Both the position numbers and the translations under genes were made by a program. The notes beneath the pieces are model-generated. The model was not told where the DNA came from and ran no database searches. It was given only the letters and a program-made list of their open reading frames with translations. This document shows, one piece after another, positions 11,201-23,900 of a stretch of DNA of 64,000 nucleotides. Source of the stretch: Tethya wilhelma. Taxonomy: Eukaryota; Porifera; Demospongiae; Tethyida; Tethyidae. Positions within the stretch are counted from its first letter, which is position 1. Each line of letters begins with the position of its first letter. The stretch covers positions 25,155,938-25,219,937 of the forward strand of contig CAXIPT010000001.1 of assembly GCA_964030475.1 (NCBI GenBank), in the 5' to 3' direction.

Positions 11201-14200
11201 TGTTATGGTAGGAGAAGAAGGAGGGGGAACTAGACACAAAAAAATGGAAGTAGGTAATCAAAAAGACTCATCATACAGCATTCATCTCATCATACCAACT
11301 GTTAGACTGTACATTCCTGATCCTGTACCACTACCAGTGAGGTAGGGAGATGATGAACTGACAGTAGCTGTACAGGTGTAGTCTCCAGAGTCACTTGTTG
11401 CTAGTGAGTTGAAGGTGGCTGTACTGGTGTATATCAGTGTAGTACCATCCCTTATAGCAACAGAGGTGGCAGTGAATGATGCTCCATTTGGTCCACTCCA
11501 CACTGTGTTCACTGATATAGTGTCCACTGCTGAACTGAGTACAACTGTACAAGTCAGAGTGAGAGAAGAGCCAGTGAACATAGTTCCGTTGATAGAAGAG
11601 GTTACAGTCACAGAAGTGGGAGGTGGAACTAACAGAGAAAAAGACATACATACAACCATACACCCATGAATAGATAAACTGTGAGGAGTTGACAAGCTTA
11701 CTCTGAAGATTCAGATCCTGAGTATTGCTCATTTCAGTAATGGGCTGACTTAGCTGGGTGGAACTAACAGTGACATCACATCTGTACTGTCCAGCATCAG
11801 AAAGACTGAGAGAAGAGAAGGAGAAAGTCGATTGTGTTTGACCTGAGATCACAGTGTTGCCCTTAAACCACTGGTAGGTCATGGAGGATGCACTAGCTCC
11901 ATTGTAAGTGACTCCACAAGTTAGAGTGTATGGACCATCAACAGCAGGAGTGGTTGTAGAGGCATTGAGGGAGACTGACAGGGTGGCTGGAGAGATTTTA
12001 TGTACAAATCATAAAAGAAATGATAATTATTATTGCATGATGTTTTACTGTACATACTTTCACTGACAGCAAGTGTGTATGTTGCTGATCTTGGATCACT
12101 ATCAGTGAGATATTGAGATGATGAACTGACAGTAGCTGTACAGGTGTAGTCTCCAGAGTCGCTTGTTGCTAGTGAGTTGAAAGTCGCTGTACTGGTGTAC
12201 ATCAGTGTAGTACCATCCCTTGTAGCAACAGAGGTGGCAGTGAATGATGCCCCACTTGGTCCACTCCACACTGTGTTCACTGTAACTAATGTACCAGTCA
12301 CAGTTGAACTGAATACAGCAGTACAAGTCAACGTGAGAGAGGAGCCAGTAAAGATGGTTGCAGTGTTAGAAGGAGTTACAGTTAAAGATGTTGGACTTGG
12401 AACTATAACAAGGAAAAATATGATCATGCATGCATGAACAAAATTGTGACCCGATTATCTTTATTCTATAGAGTTAGCTTACTTTGAAGATTCAGATCCT
12501 GAGTGTTGTTGTTTTGAGTGATAGGCTGATTTAGCTGGGTGGAACTAACAGTGACGTCACATCTGTACTGTCCAGCATCAGAGAGACTAAGAGAAGAGAA
12601 GGAGAGAGTCGACTGTGTTTCACCAGAGATCACAGTGTTATCCTGAAGCCACCGGTAGGTCGTGGTGGGGTTAACTAGGTTAGCTCCATTGACACTAACT
12701 GTACAGGTTAGTGTGTGTTGATCACCAACAGCAAGACTGGCTGAAGAGGGGGTGAGGGAGACACTGACTGTCACTGCATGAGACAAGAGATTGAAAAGAG
12801 ATTATGGATGCACTTAAAATAAAAAACAACAACAACAACAACAACATGAACATAATCTTTACCTAGATTGACACAGACTGTGCGATCCACAAGACTATTA
12901 TCTGGGAGTTCACAACAGAATGATCCAGTTGGAGACTGAGCATTGTTTCTACGATTCAACCATACAGTACCATTTTGTGGACTTGATGTGGAGAAATCCC
13001 TGAGACTATTATTAGGTATACGTGATCCATTGGGATAGAACCACCTATCTGTGTTCATACAACATCGAGTTAATTCAGTAGCACAGGAGAGAGCACTGCC
13101 AGTGGAAGTGGTTCCAACATCATTCAGTGGTAGTACACTGTTATTGGGGTAGGAGACACCTCGGAATGTGAGCTGAACTGGAACTGCACAGAATGAAATG
13201 TATTTGACTGTCAATATTCTGGATGAAACTTTAGGTGTATCTATGCATTCAATAACAAAATTACTAGATCCAAAACTTTGTGTGAGTGTATGAGCATGCA
13301 TCTAAATACTTCTAACATATCAATGCAAAAAGACCAGCAAGCTAGTACTAGCAAACCACCTTGAGTGGATATTATGATAGCATAATAAAAGTTTGTTAAA
13401 ATTAGAACAAATATCTTGCAATTGCAAAACCTAAACAAAAAAGTATGACTATGCATGGTGTGATTAACTGAGGAATAGGGCAAATGTTCTCAAACTTCTC
13501 CATAATTATTATAATATACAACTTATTCTAGAGGAAAAAATTATGTACAACATACCAACAGTAATGGTGATCGAACCAGAAATTGAGCTACTATCAGTGA
13601 GATATTGAGATGATGAACTGACAGTAGCTGTACAGGTGTAGTCTCCAGAGTCACTTGTTGCTAGTGAGTTGAAGGTGGCTGTACTGGTGTACATCAGTGT
13701 AGTACCATCCCTTGTAGCAACAGAGGTGGCACTGAATGATGCTCCATTTGGTCCACTCCACACTGTGTTCACAGTGATAGTTTCCACTACTGAACTTAGT
13801 ACAATGGTGCAAGTCAGGGTGAGAGAGAAGCCAGTGAAGATCGTATCAGGAGGGGTTACAGTCACAGAAGTTGGGGGTGAAACTAAACGTCAGCATTGTC
13901 AAAAAAAACAATTAATAATCAACATCAACTGTAGAACTGACTTTAAACAGCTTACTCTGAAGAGTCAGATCCTGAGAGTTACTCCCATTCATTATATTTT
14001 GACTTAGATTGTCAGAATTAACAGTGACATCACATCTGTACTGCCCAGCATCTGAGAGACTGAGAGAAGAGAAGGAGAGAGTTGATTGTGTTTGACCTGA
14101 GATCACAGTGTTGTCCTGAAACCACTGGTAGGTCATGGTGGGGTTAACTAGGTTAGCTCCATTGACACTAGCTGTACAGGTCAGTGTGTGTTGACCACCA

Positions 14201-14784
14201 ACAGCAGGACTGGCCAAAGAGGGGGTGAGGGAGACACTGATGGTCACTGCATGAGACGAGAGAGATTATGCAGTTAAAGTTTTAATGATTATCAAACTGA
14301 GTGCAATCTTTACCTAGATTGATACAGACTGTGTGGGCCACAAGACTATTATCAGGTAGTGTACAACAGTATGATCCAATTGGAGACTGAGTGTTGCTCA
14401 AACGATTCAACCAAACAGTACCATTTTGTGCACTAGCTGTAGAGAAATCACTATTGTTAGTCACACGTGATCCACTGGGATAGAACCACCGATCTGTGTT
14501 CACACAACATCGAGTTAATTCAGTAGTACAGAAGATAGCACTGCCAGTGGAGAAGTCTCCAACATCATTCAGTGGTAGTACACTGTTGTTAGGGTAGGAG
14601 ACACCTCGAAACGTGATCTGAACTGGGTCTACTGTACATATAAATTTTACTTCAATTATACAGGTGCATGTAGCACTAGTCTTTAAAAATTATCGACTAT
14701 ATGTGACTGACCTTGTCCATTCACCACTGGTGACTGTGCCAGTAATATCCATCCTAAGATGACCACTAACATTGAGACAGCCAT
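8209..14784 (-). CDS. Gene C: long Ig/FN3 receptor with duplicated N-terminal block
   Basis: Seventeen exons: 14712-14784 signal peptide (GWILLAQSPVVNGQ), 14314-14628 cysteine-rich module, 13956-14246 Ig, 13556-13882 Ig, 12863-13183 cysteine-rich module, 12483-12773 Ig, 12058-12402 Ig, 11702-11986 Ig, 11296-11628 Ig, 10927-11229 FN3, 10583-10867 FN3, 9863-10495 module plus Ig, 9535-9798 Ig, 9144-9440 FN3, 9020-9061 linker, 8795-8921 transmembrane, 8209-8710 tail. The two module-Ig-Ig blocks are similar, so an internal duplication is likely; no signal exon lies between them, which argues for one gene. The tail has VYDEV, LEYDEV (ITIM-type) and a terminal YEQI after TEHAQ. It reads as a type-I recognition receptor. 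A 9-residue repeat in the tail is listed separately. Confidence 0.85.
8294..8347 (-). repeat. Coding minisatellite in the tail of gene C
   Basis: Two exact 27-base units, encoding GNGMGAGIQ twice. The related copy at 23.9-24.0 kb has a single diverged unit, so the number is variable. Confidence 0.8.
12826..12845 (+). repeat. (AAC)n microsatellite
   Basis: Short trinucleotide run in an intron of gene C. Confidence 0.8.
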
Positions 14785-15753
14785 CACTGAGGGATCAAGG
14801 CCCAATGATCAATTAATTACAAATGGTAGTAATAGTAGCACCACAAACTTCTCTTAAAATAATTCTTGTGTGTAATGTTCTTTGTTCAAAAAGAGACTGA
14901 CCTTATTATTTTGTCAAAAGGAGACCCACCCCCTTAGTTTAAGGTTTCAAATGGTTGTGAATATTGTCATTAATAAACCACTGGTATGTTGTGCTAGATT
15001 TAATCTATTAGCTATAGTTCAATGCATCATTGAGGTCAGAGTGTACATTATGTAGACTATATACCAAGTGCTGGACTGAATGGTTGTTGAGACAGTGAAG
15101 GAGACTGACATATGACTGACTGATCATATAAACCATGCCATAACAAGAATATGTAATGATCGAATACTTGTGCCTATATAACCGTGTACAAACACCCTTC
15201 ATCCTACAAGTTCTCCATGCAGACTTGACAATGAGGTAGAAGTACTGCAGAGAAACATACTAGTTGTTAATGATCTTGTGGTGGCTAAATTGACCTCAAG
15301 TTCTTGAACCTGCATGGCTAAATTTTGTAAAAAATTAAAGATTATGTCACACAGCTGGCCAAGTAAAGGTAATGGATATAATTAAGGTCATGAATAGAAT
15401 AAACATATTCATGTAAATGTTCCAGTTAACTGGTTAGAGGATTAAAGGTTAATATTAAGAAATAATCATGTGGCTGCATAGCAGTTTTACTTTTTTGTGC
15501 TGATCATGAGCTAAACTGACAGCATCAATCTACACATCAAGATTAATAAACCTATATATATATATATATATATAACCACAAAACACATACTAATCTAAAA
15601 GCAACGTGTATAAGGTTATAGTTTCAGGTATTAACATAACAAAAATTAATAACGAATGACTTTGCAGTAAAAACTACTGAATTTTTGACAACACTCAAAA
15701 TTCTATAGGTTACAACAAACTAACTTGATGACAAAACTTACCAGGTTCTGCTA
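14785..15753. other. Intergenic between D and C, with receptor relic
   Basis: Holds the decayed exons listed at 14960-15245 and an AT dinucleotide run near 15555-15574. Nothing else coding is seen. Confidence 0.5.
14960..15245 (-). pseudogene. Decayed Ig exon plus signal-peptide exon
   Basis: The minus strand retains blocks typical of the first Ig exon in this family (an AACCACTGGTATGT word on the plus strand, then the trail of the 'gtcagagtgta' and 'gttgttgaga' words) and then a signal-exon-like CATCCTACAAG ... ACTTGACAATGA block. The reading frame is broken and splice sites are unclear. It reads as the 5' remnant of a former receptor between D and C. Confidence 0.5.
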
Positions 15754-18700
15754 TCAAATTTGTTCATAAGTTGTGTCTTGTGTATTCTGAGCATGCTCAG
15801 TAGGGACAATCACACCTCCCTGCCTTCCTGCACCTCTTCCTTTCCCACCTGTCCTCGTAGCCAACCCACTCTGAGTCCCAGACTCCTCCCCACTCACCCT
15901 CGGGCCAACCTCATCATACTCCTGTGTCCCAGCCGAGCTAACAGGTGCACCTCTCTGGCTGACAGGTCCAGTAACATATTCCCTTCCTCTGGGTTGGTCC
16001 CCACCATTGACTTCTTCATAGACGGCAGCTGCTACTGTCTCTTGAGTGGCTTGATTTTGATTTCTTCTCTTGTCTTTGTGTTTCATTACTTCGTACGCTT
16101 CACATGTTGTAGTAATAATGTCAACACCTTCAGTATTACTCCACATTACAGCTTCATCATACTGCCTCTCACTATGATTGTAATAAAATTTTCAATAGTC
16201 ATATCAACTACACTTCATAAAAGCTATCTATCACAAGTAATAAGCTTGCAGCACCTTGTATTTTTGTGAGTCGTGCTAACAGGCTCACTGATTTCTTCAT
16301 ACACATGTATAGCAGACGCTTCTGTCCCTCTTTGAGTGGCTTGATTCTGGCTTGGTTTCTTGTGTTTGTGTTTCATTACCTTCATATGCTTCACACATTG
16401 TAGTATCAATATTGTCAGATCCCTCAATGTCAACACCTACCACATTACTGTTGGATAATTTTTTATTTCTACAGTTTAAAACAGAATGCATGATCATGAC
16501 CTGTACATTGGGTAACATTGCATACATTATGAATTAATTCTGATGAAAATAGAATTTCAACCTAGTACGTACTTTGTAGGATGACTTCGCTTGTATTTTA
16601 GTCGCAAATGAAGTACTACTCCACCAATGATGAGTATAAGAAGTAAAAATACAGCCACTATCACTGTTCCTCCAATAATTGCAGTGCTGGCTATATTTAT
16701 TGAGGTAAGATTATGACACAATAGTAAAATCTTAAGTAGTAAGTAATGCATTATGCCATTGTGAGATACATAATTATGAGTCTGCATTCATGGACCACAT
16801 CATACCTCCAGAACTTGGTATAGTAGGTTCTTCTGTATAATTATATTGATGAAATAATCATTGATTATGCCTGCATTTGTGTAACATTATGATCAACTGT
16901 TTAAAACTAACCAGTTGTGAAGAAAGTCTTCTCTATGCTTGAATTTGACGAGAAGTCATTTGTTGCTCTGACAATGTACCTATATCTAGTGGCTGGCATC
17001 AAACCAGTCAGATACACCTCATACTCCTGTACTCCTGGCTGGCTCTGTTGGGCCATGCTAGTGTTTTCATTTGCACTGTCGACTCCATACAAAACCTCAT
17101 AGGTCTCCTCAGTAGAGGCTAGTATGGGAACTATCCATGATATTTTGGCTGAGCTGTTTGAGACATTGCTTGATACAACTTCTTGAGGTGGAAATGGTTC
17201 ATTTCGAACTGTTAGACAATTGTACAGTTAAAAATTAAGTATTGTACTTGATTTGAAATTATAATCTTACTCGAAACCCGAAGAGTCACACTCTCCAATG
17301 TTGTTATAATTGGTCTACTGATTGTGAAGCTACACAGATATTGTGTATTATTTACACTCTGGTCTACTCGGTCAATGTTAAATGAAAGTGATTGCTGTCC
17401 AAAATTGCTAGCCACTTCTACTCCATTGCCAGCATTTACCAATTCTATTCTCTCCACCTCCAAATCACTGGAGCAGATAATAGAGGCTGATCCACCAAGA
17501 ACTAATGGCCGCTCATGTCCAGTGATTTGAATAGCTGTAAGGAGAAAATGAATTAGATCAAATTGAATATTTTTGTAAATAATCGAGGAAATGTGGTAAA
17601 TATACGTTGTAGTTTTTGTCATGACTCCCATGGCTGGCCCTTACCTTGAATGGCAATGCTGTTTTCTGTAGTTCCTCTTGAATTGCTGACAGTGCAGGTA
17701 AAGTCACCAACATAGTCATCCAGTGTGTTGCTGTTGATAGTCAGAGTGTTTTGATATTGTCCAAGTTCTCCATCCACTATCCTCTGTTCTTGAATGTACA
17801 GTGGCGTAGCCAGGATTTTAGAAAAGAGGGAGCAATAAAAATATTGCGCGCGAAGCGCGCAGGAAATTTTGTGCTACCGGAAACCACACCCACTTAATTA
17901 ACTAATTTTAGCCCCTCCCATTCATTAAATTGAACCGCAGCACGCGCTCGCTAGATCGAACGCTCTCTAAAGTTTTGTAGCAGCAAAAAGAAAGCTTTTA
18001 AAAGTTGTTTTGTATTGAATTCTGGTCAAAGATGACTGTTAAGCAGCGTTGCTAAAGTAAATGCACAAAAGAATAGCGCATTATAATACCAAAGCGTAAA
18101 TTTCGCGACTGAAAAAAGGGGGGGCAAGCGCCCCCCTAGTCCCCCCCTGGCTACGCCACCAAGGCTGATGTATGTCACATCATTTAGGCTTTGAATGTTA
18201 TCAAGAGTCCAAGAGACAGTGGTAGCAGGACCACCAGTAGAGGTACAGGTTTGTGTGCCACTTGATGGGTCATAGGTTAAGTCAGTGATGGAGGGAGAGC
18301 CAGAGGTCACAGGGTACACTCCAGTACAAAGCTTTTGGTCTGAATCACTTGCATCAGGTATCTCACAGCAGAAGATTCCAGTCATTTGAGAATTGTTCCT
18401 GCGTTGAAGACGAACAAAACTGGAACCTCTGCCTTGATAAATGTCATTGCCAGAGGCATTATTATTGACTCTGTTTCCATTGGGAAAGGTCCATTGTCCA
18501 ACAGCACCAAATCCCAGAGGAGTATCTGAACCTCGACAACAGTCAATCTTTTTAGTGAGACAGAACAGAGCAGCACTGTCTTCACCAATCTCATCCAGTG
18601 TCACAATACTATTGTTACCATAGAGTACACCATTGAGAAGAAAACCAACATCTATATAAAGGATTTTTCAAAACTTAAGATCAGAGGATTAGCCTAAAGT

Positions 18701-20339
18701 AAATTATGACTTACTTGAAGGAACATTTGTCTGTGTGTCCACCATGGCATATGGCCCTATACCAGAGCTGCTGACAGCTGCAGCTTCAATTACATAGTTG
18801 GTTCTAGGATTGAGGTTGGTAAAAATGAACATTCTGGAACTAGCTGTATGGCTACTGACTGTCATTCCTCCATCTCTAATTGTCAGAGAGTAACCTGTTA
18901 TCACGCTGTTCTGATCACGACACTCAACTTCATCCCACTGGACTTGGCTGGAGGTTAATGTGGTAGAGGTCACTGTGAGAGACTGAGGAGGTCCACTAGG
19001 AGCTGTATATGTACATGCAATAGAAGTATTCATACTAATGAAGATAAGCATACTATAGCTAATGCTGATCACCTAATACCTGATGCTAATGTTGCCACTC
19101 TTATGGTAGCAGGTTGACTGCTCCCTGCACTATTCACAGCAGTGACAGTGATAGTGTACTCACTGAACTCCTGCAGGTTTGTTACAATGTATTGTCTTGT
19201 GCTACCACTGAGCATTATAGGTGCAGGGGGTGTAGCAGGCACTCCAGAGCACACACTACTATAAGAATAGTAAATTTGATAGTTTTCAACTACACTATTG
19301 GCTGGTTCTGTCCAAGAGATAGCAATGGATGTTGTCCCTGGAGTGGCACTTGTTATGGTAGGAGAAGAGGGAGGGGGGACTAGACACAAAAAAATGGAAG
19401 AAGGTAATCAAAAAGACTCATCATAAGAAATTCATTTTATCATACCAACTGTGAGGCTATATGTTCCTGATCTTGGATCACTATCAGTGAGATATTGAGA
19501 TGTTGAACTGACAGTAGCTGTACAGGTGTAGTCTCCAGAGTCACTTGTTGCTAGTGAGTTGAAGGTGGCTGTACTGGTGTATATCAGTGTAGTACCATCC
19601 CTTGTAGCAACAGAGGTGGCAGTGAATAATGCTCCATTTGGTCCACTCCATACTGTGTTCACTGTCACTGATATACCAATCACAGTTGAACTGACTACAA
19701 CAGTACAAGTTAGAGTTGGAGAGGACCCAGCAAAGATGGTTACAGTGTTAGAAGAGGTTACCGTCACAGATGTAGGAGGTGGAACTAGCATAGAAAAATA
19801 TATTTTTTACTATGATCTATATACTGAACAGATTATGATGAGTTAAAAGCTTACTTTCAAGAGTCAGATCCTGAGTGTTGCTGGTCTCAGTGATGGACTG
19901 AGCTAGCTGGGTGGAACTAACAGTGACACTACATCTGTACTGTCCAACATCAGAGAGACTGAGAGAAGAGAAGGAGATGGTTGATTGTGTTTGACCTGAG
20001 ATCACAGTGTTGTCCTTAAACCACTGGTAGGTTATAGTGGGATTAACTACTCCATCAATGGTGACTCCACAAGTCAGAATGTATGGACCACCAACAGCAG
20101 GAGTGGTTGTTGAGGTAGTGAGGGAATCTGACACTGAAGGCAAAAAATATTTTGAATGTAGATGTATGAGATACTGTACTAAATTTTCTAAAATTTTATA
20201 TGCTGAACTGAACTATATAGTCCACTATAGCAAAGATTCTTAAAAATGTTGACTTACCTTGTCCATTCACTTCTAGTAGCTGTACAATTAAAATCCATCC
20301 TACAACTACCACCAACATTGAAACAGAGCCAATCATCAT
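15754..20339 (-). CDS. Gene D: Ig/FN3 receptor with tyrosine tail, coding exon carrying a transposon
   Basis: Exons: 20258-20339 signal peptide (GWILIVQLLEVNGQ), 19855-20133 Ig, 19446-19784 Ig, 19080-19379 FN3, 18715-19002 FN3, 17645-18651 cysteine-rich module plus Ig, 17271-17534 Ig, 16912-17208 FN3, 16806-16832 linker, 16573-16690 transmembrane, 15754-16138 tail. Same architecture as gene B. The 17645-18651 exon contains a hAT-like MITE (17799-18161) that puts a stop at about 18026, so unspliced transcripts would be truncated before the membrane. Splicing it out at GT 18159/58 and AG 17790/89 would restore the frame. The tail contains YEEV, YVTG, YDEV and a terminal YEQI. A second, frameshifted tail exon lies at 16255-16447. 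The gene may therefore be functional only through splicing, or be a young pseudogene. Confidence 0.78.
16255..16447 (-). pseudogene. Duplicated, frameshifted tail exon of gene D
   Basis: A second copy of the tail exon start lies between the transmembrane exon and the intact tail exon. It has a good acceptor (CAG before 16447), the same phase, the CEAYE motif and a downstream YEEI, and a possible donor at 16254-16253. Relative to the intact copies in D and E it carries one extra G after GCATATGAAG (near 16379), which shifts the frame. It could be an alternative exon giving a short tail, or decay after duplication. Confidence 0.6.
17799..18161. mobile_element. hAT-like MITE inside a coding exon of gene D
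   Basis: Ends CAGTGGCGTAGCCAGGA on the left and CCTGGCTACGCCAC on the right, the terminal sequence familiar from non-autonomous hAT elements of many animals. About 363 bases, with a GCGCGCGAAGCGCGC palindrome and G/C runs near the right end. No transposase. An 8-base target duplication is not obvious. Homologous exons in B, C and F lack it, so the insertion is specific to D. Confidence 0.8.
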
Positions 20340-20936
20340 TCAATAGTGTTTGGAGTATAATATTATAGCTAACACAAGTGACTATAATTTGGCAACTCAT
20401 GCAATCAAGTTATATAGGCTTGCCTGTAATTGCATGGCTGTGTGTATACTGTTACAGTAGGCTCATTGACAACCCCTGGCAAGGTTGACATGTTTGGAAT
20501 GGCCATGAATGTAAACCTAGATCTATTGAATAAACATACTGTAACAGTCTGTGGAATGATTACGAACATCAATAATGAATAATATTATAGGCTTACAGGC
20601 AACACAAGACACTAAGATAATCAAAATTCATGACCATGGATCCCTTGAGCCATATATAGGCGATTAATTCACTGAGCCAATATCACAGCTATCAGTTCAT
20701 GCATAGTATTCGGCTTACATATAGTAAACACACTGTTTACTTTACACAGTTATCAGTTATCAGTGTAGCATTCCTACATAGTAAAGTAAACACTTTCAAT
20801 AACTCTACTACTATTACAACAACATGCCTACAAGGTCAACATGTCACAGTGCATGTTAATTTTGTCAGTGAACATACTTTATTATGTGCATATTTTCTTA
20901 CAGTAGTTAAAAGTACAAATCACCCTAAGGTTAAAG
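20340..20936. promoter_or_regulatory. Head-to-head promoter interval of genes D and E
   Basis: About 600 bases between the start codons of D (minus) and E (plus), with no coding potential. It contains a GTAAACA motif at 20724-20730, its inverse TGTTTAC at 20734-20740, and another GTAAACA at 20786-20792, the core recognised by forkhead factors, plus a repeated TTATCAGTTATCAGT block. A shared bidirectional promoter is an inference from spacing only. Confidence 0.45.
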
Positions 20937-23900
20937 ATGACTGCAAACATAAAGAAGACTCTGTACTTGATGACACTAATCACAAGCCTAGCTAATGGAC
21001 AAGGTAAAACTTATAGAACAAGCACATTCAGTAGTGATAGCTAGCAATGTATGAAAGCCATGGGATAAAATCATGATTGTCAATTGTAATACTCATATAA
21101 TGGGTATCAGTAATATATACTGAGTATATACAGTAAATCGGATTTTTTTTACTTACAATGGACCTATAGCTACTTGTCAAAGATGATACAAGATTTCTCT
21201 AGTCCCAGGTTTCTCTCTGGGTGGTGTGGGCTATCGCAACCATGACCTGGTGACAATCACTGACATTGGAGATGCCTCTGTGACTGGTGATACTCCACTG
21301 GATTGTGTCTCTGATGATTCTAGCTGTTGTAGTAGTGGTTTTCGAGGAGATTTTTTCTTCCCAAATAATGACATAGTTCCAAGACAAGACATGATTGGCA
21401 ATATTGGATACTTCAGAGGCAGAGCTGCTGACCGCGTTCTTCTCAGTCGTAGAGGAGGGACAACAACTGGTCTCTTCCGTTGTCGTATTGGTACCCTAGC
21501 CAATGCTGATGGACAGGACTTCTATATTGGAGTGTATAATGAGAGCTCTGGTGATGACACACCTGGTGAGTGATGACTTGTCTGTGTTAATACAGTCAGT
21601 GTACCTCTTTAAACTGATTGTTCCTCTCCCTGCAGGCTCCCCAACTGTCACCAATGTGGTGCCACCTGACAGTGGTGGTAGACAGTTCACCTGTACCTCC
21701 AGTGATGGTCCTGCTACCACTGTTACCTGGAGGAGGAACTGTATGGTACTACCTCCCAGTGCAGACTACCAACAGTCACAGTCAGTGACTAGTGCTCTGA
21801 CAGCTACCTATAGTAACACACTCACCCTTGGCAGTGGAGTCACTGACATAGACGGAGTCTACACCTGTGCTGTGACCAACATTAGAGGATTTGATTCTCT
21901 TTCTGTTGGACTTGGAGGTATGTTTAATAGCTCCTTTACACTAAACTGTAATGCTAATATTGTTTCTCCTCCAGTCAACTACTCTCCAACTCTGCCTGTC
22001 TATGTTTCCTTCACTGAAACAACTACACCAGTTGTTGGCCAGCCATACACACTGACTTGTTTTCATGACACTGCTCTTGGAGTGTCCACATCACCAGTCT
22101 CCTTCCAGTGGATTGGACCAGATGGTACTACCCTGGGTAGTACTACCAACACCCTCACTCTCAACCCTCTCAGTGGCAATGGCAGAGGAGAGTACTCCTG
22201 TATGGTCACTGTGGGCAGTGGAACTAATCAAAGAATAGGGTGTGGAGTTTATATGATTGGTAAGTTTCAAAATCTATATTTTGTCTCATGCTTATGGATG
22301 AATTATTCATTTTCTGTTCACGTACAGCTCCTCCCATTACTGCCAGTGTCACTGCTGCTACTGTGGTGGCTGGTGCCTCACGTACTCTCACCTGTACAGT
22401 GAGTGGTGCTCCCACTGGCAGTACCATCAGCTACAGGTGGTCCAAAGGAGGAGCTGTGCTGTCTTCCTGTAGTACCAATGAGTGTACCATATCTCGTGCT
22501 CAAGTTGAAGATGCTGGTGATGACTACATGTGTAGAGTGACAGTCACCAGCTCTGGAGCTGTTATTGCCACTAGCACAGGCACTGGGTCACTGACAGTCA
22601 ACTGTAAGATATACTTAAGTTGAAGTAATAAGTATAAACTATGATTGATTGCGTGTTCTGTTTTACACAGTACCAACTCCTGATATTAGTATAAGAAGCA
22701 TACCATCAGTTGCGCCATTTTATGTTGGCCTTGACTTTTCTCTGCGTTGTGATGCTGAGAACCTTGGAGCTGCTCTCACTGGAGTGACTGCTGATATTGT
22801 ATGGAGTAGAGGGGGGAGTGCTCTGACCAATGATAATCGTATTTCTGTGGGGATTCTGGATGAGGATATTGAAGGGATTCTTTGGAGAAGAACAGTGATG
22901 TTTAATCCTCTCAGTTCATTTGATATCGGCACATATACCTGTACTGCTATCATCAGACCAGTCACTGCCGATAGCTTTGTCACCAATGGGATGAGTGCAA
23001 GGATGCAATCCATGACTGTAGTCAGTAAGTTAATATTAATAGTTCAGTTAAATTATGCTGTATGATGTACCACACATGTAGCTCCAACATTGGCTGTCAG
23101 TGTGACTGAGCTATCCTCTCGTGTGTTGGATATCTCTCCTCATAACTCCTTCTCTCTCACTTGTACTGCCACCAGTCAAGTGGAAGGGGAGAGCACAGCT
23201 CTCACTAAGATCATTCAATGGATGAGATCAATTGGCTCCAGTGAAGCTGTGGAGCTCTCTAATTCCAACACTGGTGTCACCATTGCTGACTCTAACCTTG
23301 GTGGAGTTACTGCTACTAGTACCCTTGATATTGATGCCGCCACAGCTGGTTCTCACTCCTACACCTGTCGTGTCTCACTGGATGTGAGTCCAGCAACTGA
23401 TCAAATTAATGAACAAGCTAGCAGAAATGTTCCAGTTGCAGGTACAGTAGAATGTATGCACACAGTATAGTGAGGTGGTACTACTAATAATTACAAGTAG
23501 CAAAAATTNGAATCTATAATTATCTTAGTGATTGAGATTATTGAATTGACTGACCTTGTCCATTCATTCCTAGTGGCTGTACTACTAACACCCATCCTAC
23601 AATGGTAACTAACACAAAACTTGACAGTTGGCTAGAAGTAGAAAGATATATTATACAGTAGTGGAACGTGGCAAGTATCACCAGAAAAAGCAACTTAATA
23701 AAATTAATGTAGGCACATAATAACAAGGATTATCAGTAAGATAAACATAAAATTAATATCCTATTTAATATGCTAATTAATAATAATAGCAATACTGCAT
23801 CTGTAGTTTTCACTAAATGTTACACTCAAATAATGCCATGGCACATCAGAGTGGTTGATATAAGCTAGCACAAGTACAAAACTCATGTGCTAGACCTGTG

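Noticed and set aside
11391..12326. Alternative minus-strand frames rich in Tyr/Cys/His across gene C Ig exons
   Set aside because: They run through splice sites and lack the Ig pattern, which is present in another frame.
12771..14784. Gene C as two separate genes (start near 13.2 kb)
   Set aside because: No signal-peptide exon lies between the two module-Ig-Ig blocks, and all phases join.
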